From contig NZ_QPJV01000001.1 of the NCBI RefSeq assembly GCF_003337315.1, forward strand, positions 1-64,000: DNA of 64,000 bases. Direction: 5' to 3'. Every line of letters starts with the position of its first letter. Position 1 is the stretch's first letter. Below, in pieces: positions 24,052-33,961 of this stretch. The notes under the pieces were generated by a model. The model saw nothing but the letters and a program-made list of their open reading frames with translations, did not search any database and had not been told where the DNA came from. The position numbers and the translations under genes are program-made. Source of the stretch: Vagococcus fluvialis. GTDB taxonomy: Bacteria; Bacillota; Bacilli; Lactobacillales; Vagococcaceae.

Positions 24052-26061
24052 TTATAGACTATTAATTAATGTTTTGTTCTTTTCAACAGCCGAAGTACCA
24101 TCAGCACCCTCAATCATACTAACGATTAAGTAACGACCTTCTGTAGGTTCGTAAGCTAAAATAAAACTATTTTCTTTGCCTTTTGTATCCTGTTTTTCTT
24201 TAATTTCAGCTGTTCCTGTTTTAGCAGCAATAGTTGTACCATTACTTAAAACATGAGCTGTTCCGTTTGCGTTTTCAACAGTTTGGATTAAAGCATTTGT
24301 AACAAGATTAGCAGCATTTTCACTGATAATATCTTTTTGAGTTTTACTTTCTTCTTCTTGAATGATTTTTGGCATAACTAAGTTTCCTTTATTTGGAAAA
24401 ACAGAATACATAATAGCTTGTTGGATAGGGTTAATTAGTAATTGACCTTGACCATAGGATGTATCAGCTAACAAGATTTCTGATTTAATACCATCATTAC
24501 TAATTTGGGCTGGTGTCATGGGAATGTGAACATTCATTTTTTCACCAAAGGGAAATTTCTCTAATCCAGATAGGTAAGTCTTCTCACCCATTTCAAGGGC
24601 TTCTTTTGAAAAGTAAATATTGTCTGAATAAACTAAGGCATCTGTCATATTTACTTGAGAAACAGCATCAGATACACGAGTTACAAAATAATCTCCCCAA
24701 GAACCATCTTTTTGCCATTTCAAACCTGAGATATCATGTATTTTATCAGGAGTAGTCACCTTGGCATCAATCCCAATAGCAGCTGTAATGGCTTTAAAAG
24801 TTGAACCAGGAGCAAATCCAACAGCAAAACGAGCTAAAAATGGATTTAGTGGATCCTTAGCATACTCATCATATTTCTTTTGTGACATACCTAAGATAAA
24901 TTCATTTGGATCATATGAAGGAGAGCTGACAACCGCAGTTAATTCTCCTGTTTTAGGTGCGGTCACAACTGTTGCTCCTGGTAAAGTGTTTAAGGAATCA
25001 AAAGCTTGTTTTTGAATGTTGCTATCAATTGTTAGATGAACATCTTTTCCATCAGTAACATTTTCATCAATGATAGCTTTTCTAACTTCATTGTTCTCAT
25101 CTACTATGTCAACACGAACACCTATTTTCCCACGTAGTTCTTTATCTAATTGGGCTTCAAGACCTGTTTTTCCTGTTGTTTCAAAACCTGATAATTCAGG
25201 ATCTTTTTCAAGTTCTTCAGCAGTGACTGTACCTGTATATCCTATTAACTGAGCAGTAGCTTCTTTCAACGGATAATATCGTTTAGAAATTTCTTTATGA
25301 TGAATATTTAGTGCTTCCATCTCTGTTACAACTTGATCACTAGGCAATGTTTTTAGGGGAACAAATAATTCCTCTGTTACCCAGCTTTGTTCTAGCTGAC
25401 TCTTAATACTTTCGACAGTTGTATCAAGTTTTTCACTAACCTGTTTAATACGAGTTTTTCTCGCCTCTCCTTCCCCAAGCTCTTTAGGGACAATCCCGTA
25501 TTGTAAATAATTTGTCTCAGTTGCTAGAGGTTGGTTATTTTTATCTAAAATTTGTCCTCTTTTAGGTGAATAGTGGTTGATAAAAACTTTATCCCCTTTT
25601 TCCATCTCTGGGAAAATTAAAGAATAATTCCAGTCAATTGCATAATCCCCTTTTTTATTTTTTATAATATCTCCTTCATAGTTGATATCTTTGATGTCGC
25701 CAAATGAGGAAGTCATATTAAATTTAAGTTTAAAGTGATCTTTATTAATATCAGTTACCGTACCATCTATTTTAGTTAGGTTTAAGTTATTAAAAATAGT
25801 CTCATATTTTTCAATAGCCGTTTCTTTAGTTAATTCATTTTGTTTAATACTGGATTCATCTAAAGTGGATACTAATTTTTTAAAGTCTTTTTTTTCAAAT
25901 TGGGCTACAAATTCTTTTATCACTTTTTCCTTTTGTGATTTTTGATAGTGTTGGTAACCAAAAAACGAACCTGCTGAAATAACAACAAGGCTAGCTGCTC
26001 CTATAGTAATATAAAGTGGTTTATTATTTTTTTTACGTTTTCTACTTCTCTTATTTTCCAT
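24052..26061 (-). CDS. pbp5: Class B penicillin-binding protein, PBP5/PBP2a type
   Basis: A 669-residue transpeptidase that cross-links peptidoglycan outside the membrane. It has one N-terminal helix (16-35), a MecA_N/NTF2-like domain (about 40-150), a dimerisation domain (about 155-320) and the transpeptidase domain with S420-T-F-K423, S479-D-N and K614-T-G. The triad STFK/SDN/KTG and the MecA_N domain match the low-affinity PBP5 group responsible for intrinsic cephalosporin tolerance in enterococci. Affinity cannot be judged from sequence alone. It lies next to murE. Confidence 0.88.
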   Translation of the reverse strand: MENKRSRKRKKNNKPLYITIGAASLVVISAGSFFGYQHYQKSQKEKVIKEFVAQFEKKDFKKLVSTLDESSIKQNELTKETAIEKYETIFNNLNLTKIDGTVTDINKDHFKLKFNMTSSFGDIKDINYEGDIIKNKKGDYAIDWNYSLIFPEMEKGDKVFINHYSPKRGQILDKNNQPLATETNYLQYGIVPKELGEGEARKTRIKQVSEKLDTTVESIKSQLEQSWVTEELFVPLKTLPSDQVVTEMEALNIHHKEISKRYYPLKEATAQLIGYTGTVTAEELEKDPELSGFETTGKTGLEAQLDKELRGKIGVRVDIVDENNEVRKAIIDENVTDGKDVHLTIDSNIQKQAFDSLNTLPGATVVTAPKTGELTAVVSSPSYDPNEFILGMSQKKYDEYAKDPLNPFLARFAVGFAPGSTFKAITAAIGIDAKVTTPDKIHDISGLKWQKDGSWGDYFVTRVSDAVSQVNMTDALVYSDNIYFSKEALEMGEKTYLSGLEKFPFGEKMNVHIPMTPAQISNDGIKSEILLADTSYGQGQLLINPIQQAIMYSVFPNKGNLVMPKIIQEEESKTQKDIISENAANLVTNALIQTVENANGTAHVLSNGTTIAAKTGTAEIKEKQDTKGKENSFILAYEPTEGRYLIVSMIEGADGTSAVEKNKTLINSL

Positions 26062-26118
26062 AACTGACCTCTTTCTTCTCCAATAGGTATATTATAACAC
26101 ACCATATTTTTAATTATC

Positions 26119-26149
26119 AAAAAAGAGAGCTATAAAATTCAGCTCTCTT
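26119..26149 (-). terminator. Terminator of murE
   Basis: A 9-bp perfect stem (26123-26131 with 26141-26149) with a U-run in the leftward direction, 6 nt past the murE stop. Confidence 0.85.
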
Positions 26150-26154
26150 ATGTT

Positions 26155-27672
26155 TCATGAGTGAGAAATTATAAATTTTTCAGCGACTTCAAAATCTCCT
26201 AGATAAGGTGTATCTATACCATTAATCTTTTGGTATTTATCTTGTCCTTTTCCAGCTAAAATAACTGAATCAAGAGGTCCGGCGATATTTAAAGCGTGAT
26301 TAATTGCTTCTTCTCGGTCAATAATAATAATTTGTTCCACATTTTTATTAGTAATAGCCGATCCAATTTCTTCTGCTATTTTCTGTGGGTCCTCAGAGGC
26401 AGGGTCATCAGCGGTTAAAACAGCGATATCTGTTAATTCAGTTAATACCTTTCCAAAATCGGCTCGCCTTGAAATAGCTTTATCTCCTGTGCTTCCGATG
26501 ACTGTTATAATTTTTCCATCAGGATGAGTTTCTTTAGCGAAGCTAAGTAAATTTTTTAAACTTAAATAGTTGTGGGCATAATCAATAAAAATATTGGCTC
26601 CATTTGGATGTTTTAAATGTTCCATACGTCCAGGAACTAAAGTTTCAGCCAATCCTTTATGGCAAGCTTCAGATGTCGCTCCTGTTATAGTGGCTGTAAT
26701 TAAACTTGCTAGAGCGTTGTCTTTATTAAAATCTCCCATAAGTTTAATCTTATAATCCCCATTAATTCCTAAAGTATCTTCTTTAGAAACAACGGTAAAA
26801 TCTAATAAACTATTATCTTCTTTTGTCCATGTATAGTCAGAATCAGGATTTGAGCTACTATACGAATAATAAGGAATACTTAAACTTTCAGTCATCTCTT
26901 TTAAAAGAGCATAATCTTTAGTTTCTGTGTTTAAAACCATTTGTTTTGAGTTTTCAATCAATTGACGTTTACAGTAGTAATAATCATCAAAGGTTGGATG
27001 CTCAATCGGGCTAATGTGATCAGGAGAAATATTTAAGAAAATCCCGACATCAAAAGTTAATCCGTAAACACGCTGTAATTTATAAGCTTGAGATGAAACT
27101 TCCATAATTAAATGAGACATTTTGTTATTCACAGCTTCTGACATCATGCGATACAAATCTAATGATTCAGGTGTTGTTAAAGCTGATTTAAAGTAGTTAA
27201 CACCGTCAAGAGTTGTGTTCATTGTAGAAAACATCGCTATTTTGTTGTTTGTATATTCATCTAAAATAAATTTAGTGAAGTAAGCAGCAGTCGTTTTTCC
27301 TTTTGTCCCTGTATAGCCGATTAGAGTTAATTTTTCTTGTGGTAATCCGTAAAAATGCATACTAATCAAAGCCATAGCTTTTCTAATATCTGTTACGATA
27401 ATTCCCAATGTATTAGAAACATTATAAGGCATCTCAGATACATAGAATTGTAATCCTTCCGCAACAGCTTTTTCCAAGTACTCTTCTTTAAAGTTTAATC
27501 CTTTACAAAAAAAGAGTGTCTCGGAACTAATATCTCTTGAATCATAGGACAAGTGAGTAATAGCTTTGTCTTCATTTGGTAAGTTAAAATACCAACCATC
27601 TTCAGTGACAAATTCTTTTAGTAAGTGTTCATTTTTGAGTAATACTTCTATTTCTTTTAAATTTATAGTCAT
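26155..27672 (-). CDS. murE: UDP-MurNAc-tripeptide synthetase MurE, L-lysine type
   Basis: A 505-residue cytoplasmic ligase that adds the third amino acid to the peptidoglycan precursor. It has a MurF-like N-domain, the ATP loop GYTGTKGKTT (about residues 115-124), a central domain with the carbamylated-lysine region (YYYCKRQLIENS) and a C-domain containing DDPASEDP. The DDPA-type motif replaces the DNPR of diaminopimelate-adding enzymes and is found in lysine-adding MurE of staphylococci and streptococci. The second ATG is the likely start, since the first one lies within the Shine-Dalgarno AGGATG. Confidence 0.9.
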   Translation of the reverse strand: MTINLKEIEVLLKNEHLLKEFVTEDGWYFNLPNEDKAITHLSYDSRDISSETLFFCKGLNFKEEYLEKAVAEGLQFYVSEMPYNVSNTLGIIVTDIRKAMALISMHFYGLPQEKLTLIGYTGTKGKTTAAYFTKFILDEYTNNKIAMFSTMNTTLDGVNYFKSALTTPESLDLYRMMSEAVNNKMSHLIMEVSSQAYKLQRVYGLTFDVGIFLNISPDHISPIEHPTFDDYYYCKRQLIENSKQMVLNTETKDYALLKEMTESLSIPYYSYSSSNPDSDYTWTKEDNSLLDFTVVSKEDTLGINGDYKIKLMGDFNKDNALASLITATITGATSEACHKGLAETLVPGRMEHLKHPNGANIFIDYAHNYLSLKNLLSFAKETHPDGKIITVIGSTGDKAISRRADFGKVLTELTDIAVLTADDPASEDPQKIAEEIGSAITNKNVEQIIIIDREEAINHALNIAGPLDSVILAGKGQDKYQKINGIDTPYLGDFEVAEKFIISHS

Positions 27673-27810
27673 AGTCAACATCCTAGTTTTTTATTCGAAA
27701 ATTATATAGCCTATTTTACCATAGATTTATCATTTTCTAGACGTAAAAATCTGTTCTCTATATCAAATTCTAAATTTATTTGTTAAAAAGTTGAATTAGA
27801 GGATAAATAA

Positions 27811-27848
27811 AAAAATGGAGCTGAACTAAACGTCAGCCCCATTTTTTA
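27811..27848 (-). terminator. Terminator of the GH3 gene
   Basis: A long stem (27811-27824 with 27833-27846, one mismatch) with A- and T-tails. It lies 45 nt after the GH3 stop codon. Confidence 0.85.
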
Positions 27849-27891
27849 TTTATCCTTACGAGTAAAACGGTTTTTGATCCACCCTGATTTT

Positions 27892-29076
27892 TTAATCTAA
27901 TGAAATTAAACCTAATTCATGTTTCCAGGTTAATACTCTAAGTACTGACTGATCTAGGTCTTCTTCTTTATAATCACCTGATTGAATGGCTGATTTAATG
28001 ACAGGAATTTGAGTTTTGTATGTGGAAGATAAAATTAAGTCATTTCCTGCTTTAAGTGCTGCTAAAGCTGCTTCTTCTTGACTAATAAAGTCAGATAATC
28101 CATTCATATCCATGTCATCAGTCATCACAACACCTTCAAAACCTAAATCCTTTCGAATTAACTCGTGAACATTAGGTGAAATCGATGCTGGGACATTTTT
28201 GTCAATTTGCTCAACTATATTATGTGAGACTAAAATACTATCAGCACCAGCGTCTATTCCTGCTTTAAAGGGTGGAATAGATTGAGTCATAATCTCGTCT
28301 AAGGAGCGCTTATCACGAACAATTTCAGTATGAGAGTCTGAGTTATCTCCAGAGCCTGGGAAGTGTTTTAAAGTTGAACCAATTTGATTTTTGTGTAATT
28401 CTTTGACTACTTCAGAAATATAATCACTTGTTCCATCTGTATCTAAGCCAATCGTTCGGTCATAGATGAAGCTATCTGGGTTAGTTGATACATCAGCTAC
28501 TGGATAAAGTCCTGTATGAATACCGAATACTTTAAAAAGAGATGATTTATGATCAATATCTTTTTTTATAGCTTCAATCCCACCAGATTTATACAATTCT
28601 TGAGGTGATTTAAATTTTTCTGCTACAATGTCAGTATTTTGACTAATTCTTGTGACTGTTCCACCTTCTTCATCTGAAGCAATTAAAAGTGGAAAATCAG
28701 TAGCCTCTTGATATGAAGCGATTTTTGATTTTAATGAATCGGCTGTTTCATTTTCCATATCACGCCCAAATAATAAGTAACCACCAAGATGATATGTTTT
28801 TAAATCTTCTATTTGATTCGTTTCAGGAACACGGGCTAAAAATAGTTGGCCGATTTTTTGATCTAAAGACATGTTTTTTATTAACTCTTTTAATTGGTCC
28901 TCACTAGTTTTAACTTCAGCTTCTTTAGAAACTTCAGTTGTTTCCTTCTTCTCTTTATTAGCTGGAATTTTTTTAATGTCAGCTGGTGATTCACTAAATA
29001 GTAAACTAATAGCAACACCAATTGCGGTTATTAAAATGATAAAGGCAATGACCGCATTTTTTTTGCTGAAAAACAT
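27892..29076 (-). CDS. Membrane-anchored GH3 beta-N-acetylhexosaminidase (NagZ-like)
   Basis: A 394-residue protein with an N-terminal membrane anchor (about residues 8-28), a Lys/Glu-rich linker and a GH3 barrel (LIKNMSLDQKIGQLFLARV, DEEGGTVTRI, KHFPGSGDNSDSH, VMTDDMDMNGL). The NagZ catalytic Asp-His pair in DSH and the nucleophile in MTDDMDM are present. The usual KHFPGHG reads KHFPGSG. It would cleave GlcNAc-containing muropeptides outside the membrane. The start with GGAGGGG was chosen over one 63 nt upstream that lacks a ribosome binding site. Confidence 0.85.
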   Translation of the reverse strand: MFFSKKNAVIAFIILITAIGVAISLLFSESPADIKKIPANKEKKETTEVSKEAEVKTSEDQLKELIKNMSLDQKIGQLFLARVPETNQIEDLKTYHLGGYLLFGRDMENETADSLKSKIASYQEATDFPLLIASDEEGGTVTRISQNTDIVAEKFKSPQELYKSGGIEAIKKDIDHKSSLFKVFGIHTGLYPVADVSTNPDSFIYDRTIGLDTDGTSDYISEVVKELHKNQIGSTLKHFPGSGDNSDSHTEIVRDKRSLDEIMTQSIPPFKAGIDAGADSILVSHNIVEQIDKNVPASISPNVHELIRKDLGFEGVVMTDDMDMNGLSDFISQEEAALAALKAGNDLILSSTYKTQIPVIKSAIQSGDYKEEDLDQSVLRVLTWKHELGLISLD

Positions 29077-29311
29077 TAAGTCCCCTCCTTTTACTTTTGG
29101 TTTTCTTTGAAATGCTAACCAATAATAACATACTAACACAGATGGAAAAACGGATAAATTAATAAAACTTAGATAACATTTGTTTTCAATAATAAATAAC
29201 TCAGCTAATTATGAGAAAGCTATTTAATTCTTCTTAATAGTGTTGAAAAAAAGGCTGATTATTTCTTATAATAGAAAGAATGGTATAAAAATAAAAGAAA
29301 GTTGTGGGTAA

Positions 29312-30487
29312 ATGAAGAAGAAAGTTATTGTGTTGGTTAGTTTGTTTGTTGTGCTGATTTTAGTAAGCGTTATTTCTGTGATAAAAGTTAAAAGTACTTT
29401 ACAAAGTCGTGCTGAAAAAATTGAAACACCAAATATAAAAAAAGAAGTTGCTTCATTGGAGAAAGCTCCTTCTAAAAAGAAAAGCGTATTTGAAGAGGAA
29501 CAAGTTGTTACAGAAGAAATCTACCCTAAAATGAATCTTGACTTGGGGACTATTAGTGAAGATGTTTTACCTAAAGGAACTGTAGTATCAGTAAAACCTG
29601 TTGAAAATAATAAAGAATGGGTAGAAATTATTGCAAACCCTAAAAAGGGTTTTATTGAAGCGAAATATTTAGAACCTAGAGAGATTCATATGTCAAAAAG
29701 AGAAGAAAAAAGAAAAGCTAAATTATCTCATGATGAACTCACTAAAAGCCTAGACCAAGGAATGAATGATTTTATGGCAACTCATGGTGGTGACGTGAGT
29801 ATCTATATTGAAACAGTAGATGGCACCTATTCTTACGGATATGGTTCAGAAAAAGTCAGACGAACAGCAAGTAGTATTAAGCTTCCCTTTATTGCTTATG
29901 TAATGACTTTAGTAGATCAGAAACAATTAGATTTAAATACAGAGTTAACTTATACAGCTGGTTTTAAAATTGATGGAACTGGTATTATTCAGTTTGAGCC
30001 AATTGGAACCACTTATACAATTGGAAAATTAGCTGAACTTGTTATTAGATATAGTGATAATGTTGCTTACTTAATGCTTTTAAATCATGTTGGTGAACAG
30101 CAATTTATTCAATTTCTGCATGAACTAGATCCTCTATCTCCTAACAATCGTGTTTTCTCAACGCCGCGCATTTTATCTAAAGCAATGAAATATGTTCATG
30201 ATAAAAAAGATAGTAGTAAAAATATTAATCAGCTTTACGAATGGATGCAAAATAGTACTTTTGATGATGGTGTGGCTGTGGGGCTCCCTGGCGTTGATGT
30301 GGTTCACAAAACTGGTTGGATGCCGATGTACACTGTTAGTAACGATATCTCTCTTGTAAAAGATAAAAAAAATCCTTATTACTTAACTATTATGACATCA
30401 GGTTATGATGAAAGTTATAGTGAAAAGTCAATTTCAGATTTAGCGGCCATTGTAGATGATTTCATGTTACAGATGAAAACCAAATAG
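29312..30487 (+). CDS. Membrane-anchored serine hydrolase, class A beta-lactamase fold
   Basis: A 391-residue protein with an N-terminal helix (5-24), an SH3-like stretch (about 80-120) and a beta-lactamase2-type domain. The active-site set S187-x-x-K190, S248-D-N and K333-T-G is complete, so a penicilloyl-serine transferase fold is intact. The glutamate of true class A enzymes is not evident. Family members are mostly of unknown substrate, some linked to the cell wall. The ribosome binding site is weak. It diverges from the GH3 gene. Confidence 0.8.
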   Translation: MKKKVIVLVSLFVVLILVSVISVIKVKSTLQSRAEKIETPNIKKEVASLEKAPSKKKSVFEEEQVVTEEIYPKMNLDLGTISEDVLPKGTVVSVKPVENNKEWVEIIANPKKGFIEAKYLEPREIHMSKREEKRKAKLSHDELTKSLDQGMNDFMATHGGDVSIYIETVDGTYSYGYGSEKVRRTASSIKLPFIAYVMTLVDQKQLDLNTELTYTAGFKIDGTGIIQFEPIGTTYTIGKLAELVIRYSDNVAYLMLLNHVGEQQFIQFLHELDPLSPNNRVFSTPRILSKAMKYVHDKKDSSKNINQLYEWMQNSTFDDGVAVGLPGVDVVHKTGWMPMYTVSNDISLVKDKKNPYYLTIMTSGYDESYSEKSISDLAAIVDDFMLQMKTK

Positions 30488-30550
30488 ATTAAAACTAATT
30501 ATTAGTCACCTAAACTGTTCTTTTTGCTCGGTAATAAACAAGTGTATCTT

Positions 30551-30579
30551 TTGAGAGTTATTAATATTCGTGATAGAAT
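30551..30579 (+). promoter_or_regulatory. Promoter of the CsbD-like gene
   Basis: TTGAGA (30551-30556), 17-bp spacer, TAGAAT (30574-30579), giving a leader of about 30 nt with AGGAGG. Confidence 0.6.
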
Positions 30580-30614
30580 GGTCTTGTAGTAAAAAAATAT
30601 TAGGAGGTTTTTCT

Positions 30615-30815
30615 ATGACAGACAAAGGTTTTACAGATAAGGTAAAAGGAAAAGTTAAAGAAGTAACCGGTGATATGACTAATGATCAAGAGCTAAAAGC
30701 TGAAGGCTTAATTGACCAAGGTAAAGGTAAATTAAAAGAAGTTGCTAATGACATTAAGGACGCTGCAGAAGAAGTTACAGATAAAGTAAAAGATAAATTT
30801 GAACACAAAAAATAG
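30615..30815 (+). CDS. CsbD-family stress protein
   Basis: A 66-residue, highly charged, helix-forming protein with the family pattern KVKGKVKEVTGDMTND and EGLIDQGKGKLKE. In Bacillus csbD is a general-stress gene of unknown biochemical role. A GTG 45 nt upstream lies within the promoter, so the ATG after AGGAGG is the start. Confidence 0.9.
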   Translation: MTDKGFTDKVKGKVKEVTGDMTNDQELKAEGLIDQGKGKLKEVANDIKDAAEEVTDKVKDKFEHKK

Positions 30816-30824
30816 ACAATACGG

Positions 30825-30860
30825 GAAAGTAAGGTATATCATTACCTTACTTTCTTTTTT
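30825..30860 (+). terminator. Terminator of the CsbD-like gene
   Basis: A 12-bp perfect stem (30825-30836 with 30843-30854, 6-nt loop) followed by six T residues. Confidence 0.92.
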
Positions 30861-30928
30861 ATAAATAATTAGTTGAATAAATTAAATAATGATATGACAT
30901 TCTCAGTAATTGAGTAGGAGGAATTAAA

Positions 30929-31126
30929 ATGAACGGCAAAAATAGAAAAGATATTAAGATTGGTCAATTAGTAGATATTGTCTTGAAAAAAGATCAACGA
31001 ACTGGAAATGTAACGCGTGGACATGTTAAAAAAATTCTAACCAATAGTCAAAATCACCCTCATGGTATTAAAGTGATGCTTGAGGAAGATAATATGGTTG
31101 GTCGTGTACAAGTGATTATAGAATAA
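30929..31126 (+). CDS. ywbE: YwbE-family protein
   Basis: A 65-residue protein matching the DUF2196/YwbE family throughout: KDIKIGQLVDIVLKKDQRTG, then LTRGHV-like VTRGHVKKILT, then HPHGIKVML and the end GRVQVI. It is probably a small beta-barrel. Its function is unknown. GGAGG precedes the ATG. Confidence 0.88.
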   Translation: MNGKNRKDIKIGQLVDIVLKKDQRTGNVTRGHVKKILTNSQNHPHGIKVMLEEDNMVGRVQVIIE

Positions 31127-31128
31127 AA

Positions 31129-31168
31129 AATAAGCTAAGTTGAGATGACTCTCACCTAGCTTATTTTT
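31129..31168. terminator. Terminator between ywbE and the feo operon
   Basis: A stem of about 16 bp with one mismatch (31129-31145 with 31150-31164) followed by a T-run. A-rich flanks suggest it works for both convergent units. Confidence 0.8.
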
Positions 31169-31293
31169 TATTTCTTTTTAACAGGACAATCAACTGAGGA
31201 ACAGTCGCAACTCCTTTTTCTTTTGATACCATATTGATAAATGACAATACCTACGCCTAAAAAAATTAAACTTGCTAAAATAATCGTTCCCAT
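31168..31293 (-). CDS. FeoB-associated Cys-rich membrane protein (FeoC-like position)
   Basis: A 41-residue protein with one N-terminal membrane helix (TIILASLIFLGVGIVIY) and a short tail with a cysteine cluster (CDCSSVDC) and basic end. This matches the small FeoB-associated Cys-rich proteins found after feoB in Firmicutes, thought to help ferrous iron uptake. The Shine-Dalgarno AGGAGG overlaps the end of feoB, only 9 nt away, so it is cotranscribed. Confidence 0.85.
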   Translation of the reverse strand: MGTIILASLIFLGVGIVIYQYGIKRKRSCDCSSVDCPVKKK

Positions 31294-31302
31294 AAGAACC
31301 TC

Positions 31303-33453
31303 CTAAAGTATCTCAATACCTTCAACAATAATTTCTTTTCTTATTTGTGGTTTTTTAACTAATAAGAATAAAATTCCTAGTAAACAAATACTAGATATCA
31401 TAGCGCCAATACCAAATGATGCACCTTCTAGTAAAACGGAACCTAGTTGGTAAATAATAAAGCTAACAAGGTAAGCTAAACCGCATTGGTAGGAAATAGC
31501 TAAAGTAGTCCACTTCCAGTCGTTCATCTCTCTTCTAATGGCTCCAATAGCAGCAAAACATGGTGCGCATAATAAATTAAAGATTAAGAAAGAATAGCCA
31601 GCCAGTGGTGTCAAACTAGCACTAAATAATTGCCAAAACTCTGTACCTGTTTCTGTTGCTAATTCCTGGAAACCAAAAAGAATACCAAATGTTCCGACGA
31701 CATTTTCTTTAGCAATTAAACCAGTCACTGTAGCAACAGTTGTTTGCCAGTTTCCCCAACCTAAAGGAATAAAAATAACTGAGAAAACTTTACCTAAAAA
31801 GGCTAAGATACTCTGATCAGCATCAACCATTTGAAATCTAAAATCAAATGACATTAAGAACCAAATAATAACTGAACTGGCAAAAATAATCGTTCCTGCT
31901 TTTTTTACAAAGGCACTTGAGCGGTCAAAGGTTTGTCTCATACTATTTTTAAATCTTGGTAAATGATAAGCTGGCATCTCCATAATAAAAGGAGCGGCTT
32001 TCCCACCAAAGAGTGCGGTTTTCTTTAAGATGATGCCTGATAATACAATGGCACCAATACCAATAAAATAAGCTGATGGAGCTACCCAACTGCTGTGAGG
32101 GAAAAAGGCTCCCGCAATTAAACCGATGATTGGTAGTTTAGCAGAACATGGCATAAAAGTAGTTGTCATAATAGTCATTCGGCGATCTTTTTCATTTTCA
32201 ATAGTTCGACTTGCCATAACCCCAGGTACTCCACAACCTGTAGCAATTAACATTGGAATAAATGATTTACCAGATAAACCAAATTTTCTAAAGAAACGGT
32301 CCATAACAAAAGCAATTCGAGCCATATAACCACAGTCTTCTAAAAGAGAAAGACAAAGGAATAAGACGATTAACTGAGGTAAAAATCCAAGTACTGCCCC
32401 GACTCCAGCAATAATGCCATCTAAAATGAGAGATTGTAGCCATGGTGCGATTTGCCAAATTTCCAAGTAGTGAGTCACAAAATTAGGGACTAACTCCCCA
32501 AATAAAACGTCATTTACCCAATCTGTTCCCATTGTCCCCACTGTTTGAATGGACAAATAATAAACAGCCCACATAATGCTAGCAAAAATAGGTAAAGATA
32601 ACCATTTATTAGTGACAACTCGGTCTATCTTATCACTAGTAGTTAATTTAAAATCATTAGATTTCACTGTGCTTAAAGCAACTATTTGAGAAATAAAGTC
32701 ATAGCGTTCGTTAATAATAATACTCTCACTGTCATCTCCAATAATTTTTTCAGTCATTCGTATAATTTCTTCGATTTCCTTTTTAAGCTCATTTGAAAGA
32801 GTTAATTCTTCTAAAACGTTAATATCTCTTTCAAACAATTTGATTGTGTACCAACGTAATTGATGCTTTGGTACGTAGTTAACAATCAGTTGACTGATTT
32901 CATTTAAAGCTACCTCTAATCGATCATCGTATAATGGATATTGTTCTGAAGTTTGAAAAGTAATTGGATTATCTCTCATTTGCTCCTTGATTTTATCAAG
33001 GCCCTCTTTTTTAACGACACTAATAGGAAAAACTGGAACACCTAAAGCATAAGCAAGTTTATCGCAATTAATAATAGTTCCTTCTTTTTTTACAACATCC
33101 ATCATATTAATACAGAGTGTCATGGGAGTTCCTGTTTCTAAAAGTTGAGTAGTTAAGTAAAGGTTTCTTTCTAAATTAGTTCCATCAACAATATTAAGTA
33201 GCTGATGAGGATGTTCTTTTAAGAGATAGTCCCTTGCGACAACTTCTTCTGGGGTATATGGAGATAAAGAATAGATACCTGGTAAATCTTGTAAAAGAAT
33301 ATGCTGATTGCCTTTTAAGCGACCACTTTTTCTTTCAACAGTTACACCTGGCCAATTTCCTACAGATTGATTTGAGCCTGTTAGTTCATTAAATAAACTG
33401 GTTTTACCACTGTTAGGATTTCCTACTAAGGCAATATGCTTTTCGTTTAACAT
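31303..33453 (-). CDS. feoB: Ferrous iron transporter FeoB
   Basis: A 716-residue membrane transporter. It has an N-terminal G domain with GNPNSGKTS (11-19), switch region PGVTVERK, DLPGIYS and NMMDV, followed by the FeoB helical domain and the membrane part with two Gate motifs containing cysteines (LIATGCGVPGVMA and NLLCAPCFAAIGA). It imports Fe(II). Its start overlaps the end of feoA by 7 nt. Confidence 0.95.
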   Translation of the reverse strand: MLNEKHIALVGNPNSGKTSLFNELTGSNQSVGNWPGVTVERKSGRLKGNQHILLQDLPGIYSLSPYTPEEVVARDYLLKEHPHQLLNIVDGTNLERNLYLTTQLLETGTPMTLCINMMDVVKKEGTIINCDKLAYALGVPVFPISVVKKEGLDKIKEQMRDNPITFQTSEQYPLYDDRLEVALNEISQLIVNYVPKHQLRWYTIKLFERDINVLEELTLSNELKKEIEEIIRMTEKIIGDDSESIIINERYDFISQIVALSTVKSNDFKLTTSDKIDRVVTNKWLSLPIFASIMWAVYYLSIQTVGTMGTDWVNDVLFGELVPNFVTHYLEIWQIAPWLQSLILDGIIAGVGAVLGFLPQLIVLFLCLSLLEDCGYMARIAFVMDRFFRKFGLSGKSFIPMLIATGCGVPGVMASRTIENEKDRRMTIMTTTFMPCSAKLPIIGLIAGAFFPHSSWVAPSAYFIGIGAIVLSGIILKKTALFGGKAAPFIMEMPAYHLPRFKNSMRQTFDRSSAFVKKAGTIIFASSVIIWFLMSFDFRFQMVDADQSILAFLGKVFSVIFIPLGWGNWQTTVATVTGLIAKENVVGTFGILFGFQELATETGTEFWQLFSASLTPLAGYSFLIFNLLCAPCFAAIGAIRREMNDWKWTTLAISYQCGLAYLVSFIIYQLGSVLLEGASFGIGAMISSICLLGILFLLVKKPQIRKEIIVEGIEIL

Positions 33454-33929
33454 TCCTCAAACACTCTTTCTACCATAATTAAATTGGCTTCTTTTTTTCG
33501 TAACGTTAGTTCATAGTTTCTAACATTTATTTCTATGGGGTCACCTAATGGCGCGTATTTTTTTATTTCTATTTGAGTATTTTTAGTAAGCCCCATATCC
33601 ATAAGCCTTCTTCTTAAAGCACCTGTGCTAAGAATTTTAACAACATGAGCCTTCTCTCCGACTTTTAATTCATCTAGAGATGTCCACCTACTCATATCAG
33701 AAAAATCTTTTTCAATAACTTTAATATCTTTAGCAATTGATTCATCAAGTCCAATGCGAGTTCCTTTGAAAACAAGAATAATTGGTTGTCCTACTTGTTT
33801 AGAAACAATGTATAAATCCACACCACTTACTAAACCTAAATGACTTAAATGTCTTTCGTGAATTTTTGAGCCACTGAACTCTTGAAATTGATAAACTTGA
33901 TTCAGTTTGCCTGCTAAAATAGTTTCCAT
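33447..33929 (-). CDS. feoA: FeoA, tandem two-domain form
   Basis: A 160-residue protein made of two FeoA SH3-like domains (about 1-75 and 80-156). The second carries LSTGALRRRLMDMGLTKNTQIEIKKYAPLGDP in the classical arrangement, while the first is more divergent. Typical FeoA has about 75 residues. The protein is cytoplasmic and supports FeoB. AGGAG precedes the ATG, and a Fur box lies upstream. Confidence 0.9.
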   Translation of the reverse strand: METILAGKLNQVYQFQEFSGSKIHERHLSHLGLVSGVDLYIVSKQVGQPIILVFKGTRIGLDESIAKDIKVIEKDFSDMSRWTSLDELKVGEKAHVVKILSTGALRRRLMDMGLTKNTQIEIKKYAPLGDPIEINVRNYELTLRKKEANLIMVERVFEEC

Positions 33930-33961
33930 TACAAGATCTCCTTCTTATAAAATCAACACTT

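Noticed and set aside
24513-25252. Rightward reading frames within the PBP gene
   Set aside because: They are complements of strongly conserved PBP coding sequence without ribosome binding sites.
27850-27891. A 15-codon basic frame (KSGWIKNRFTRKDK) after the GH3 gene, suggestive of a lost gene tail
   Set aside because: Too short to support; no homologous context can be shown from sequence alone.
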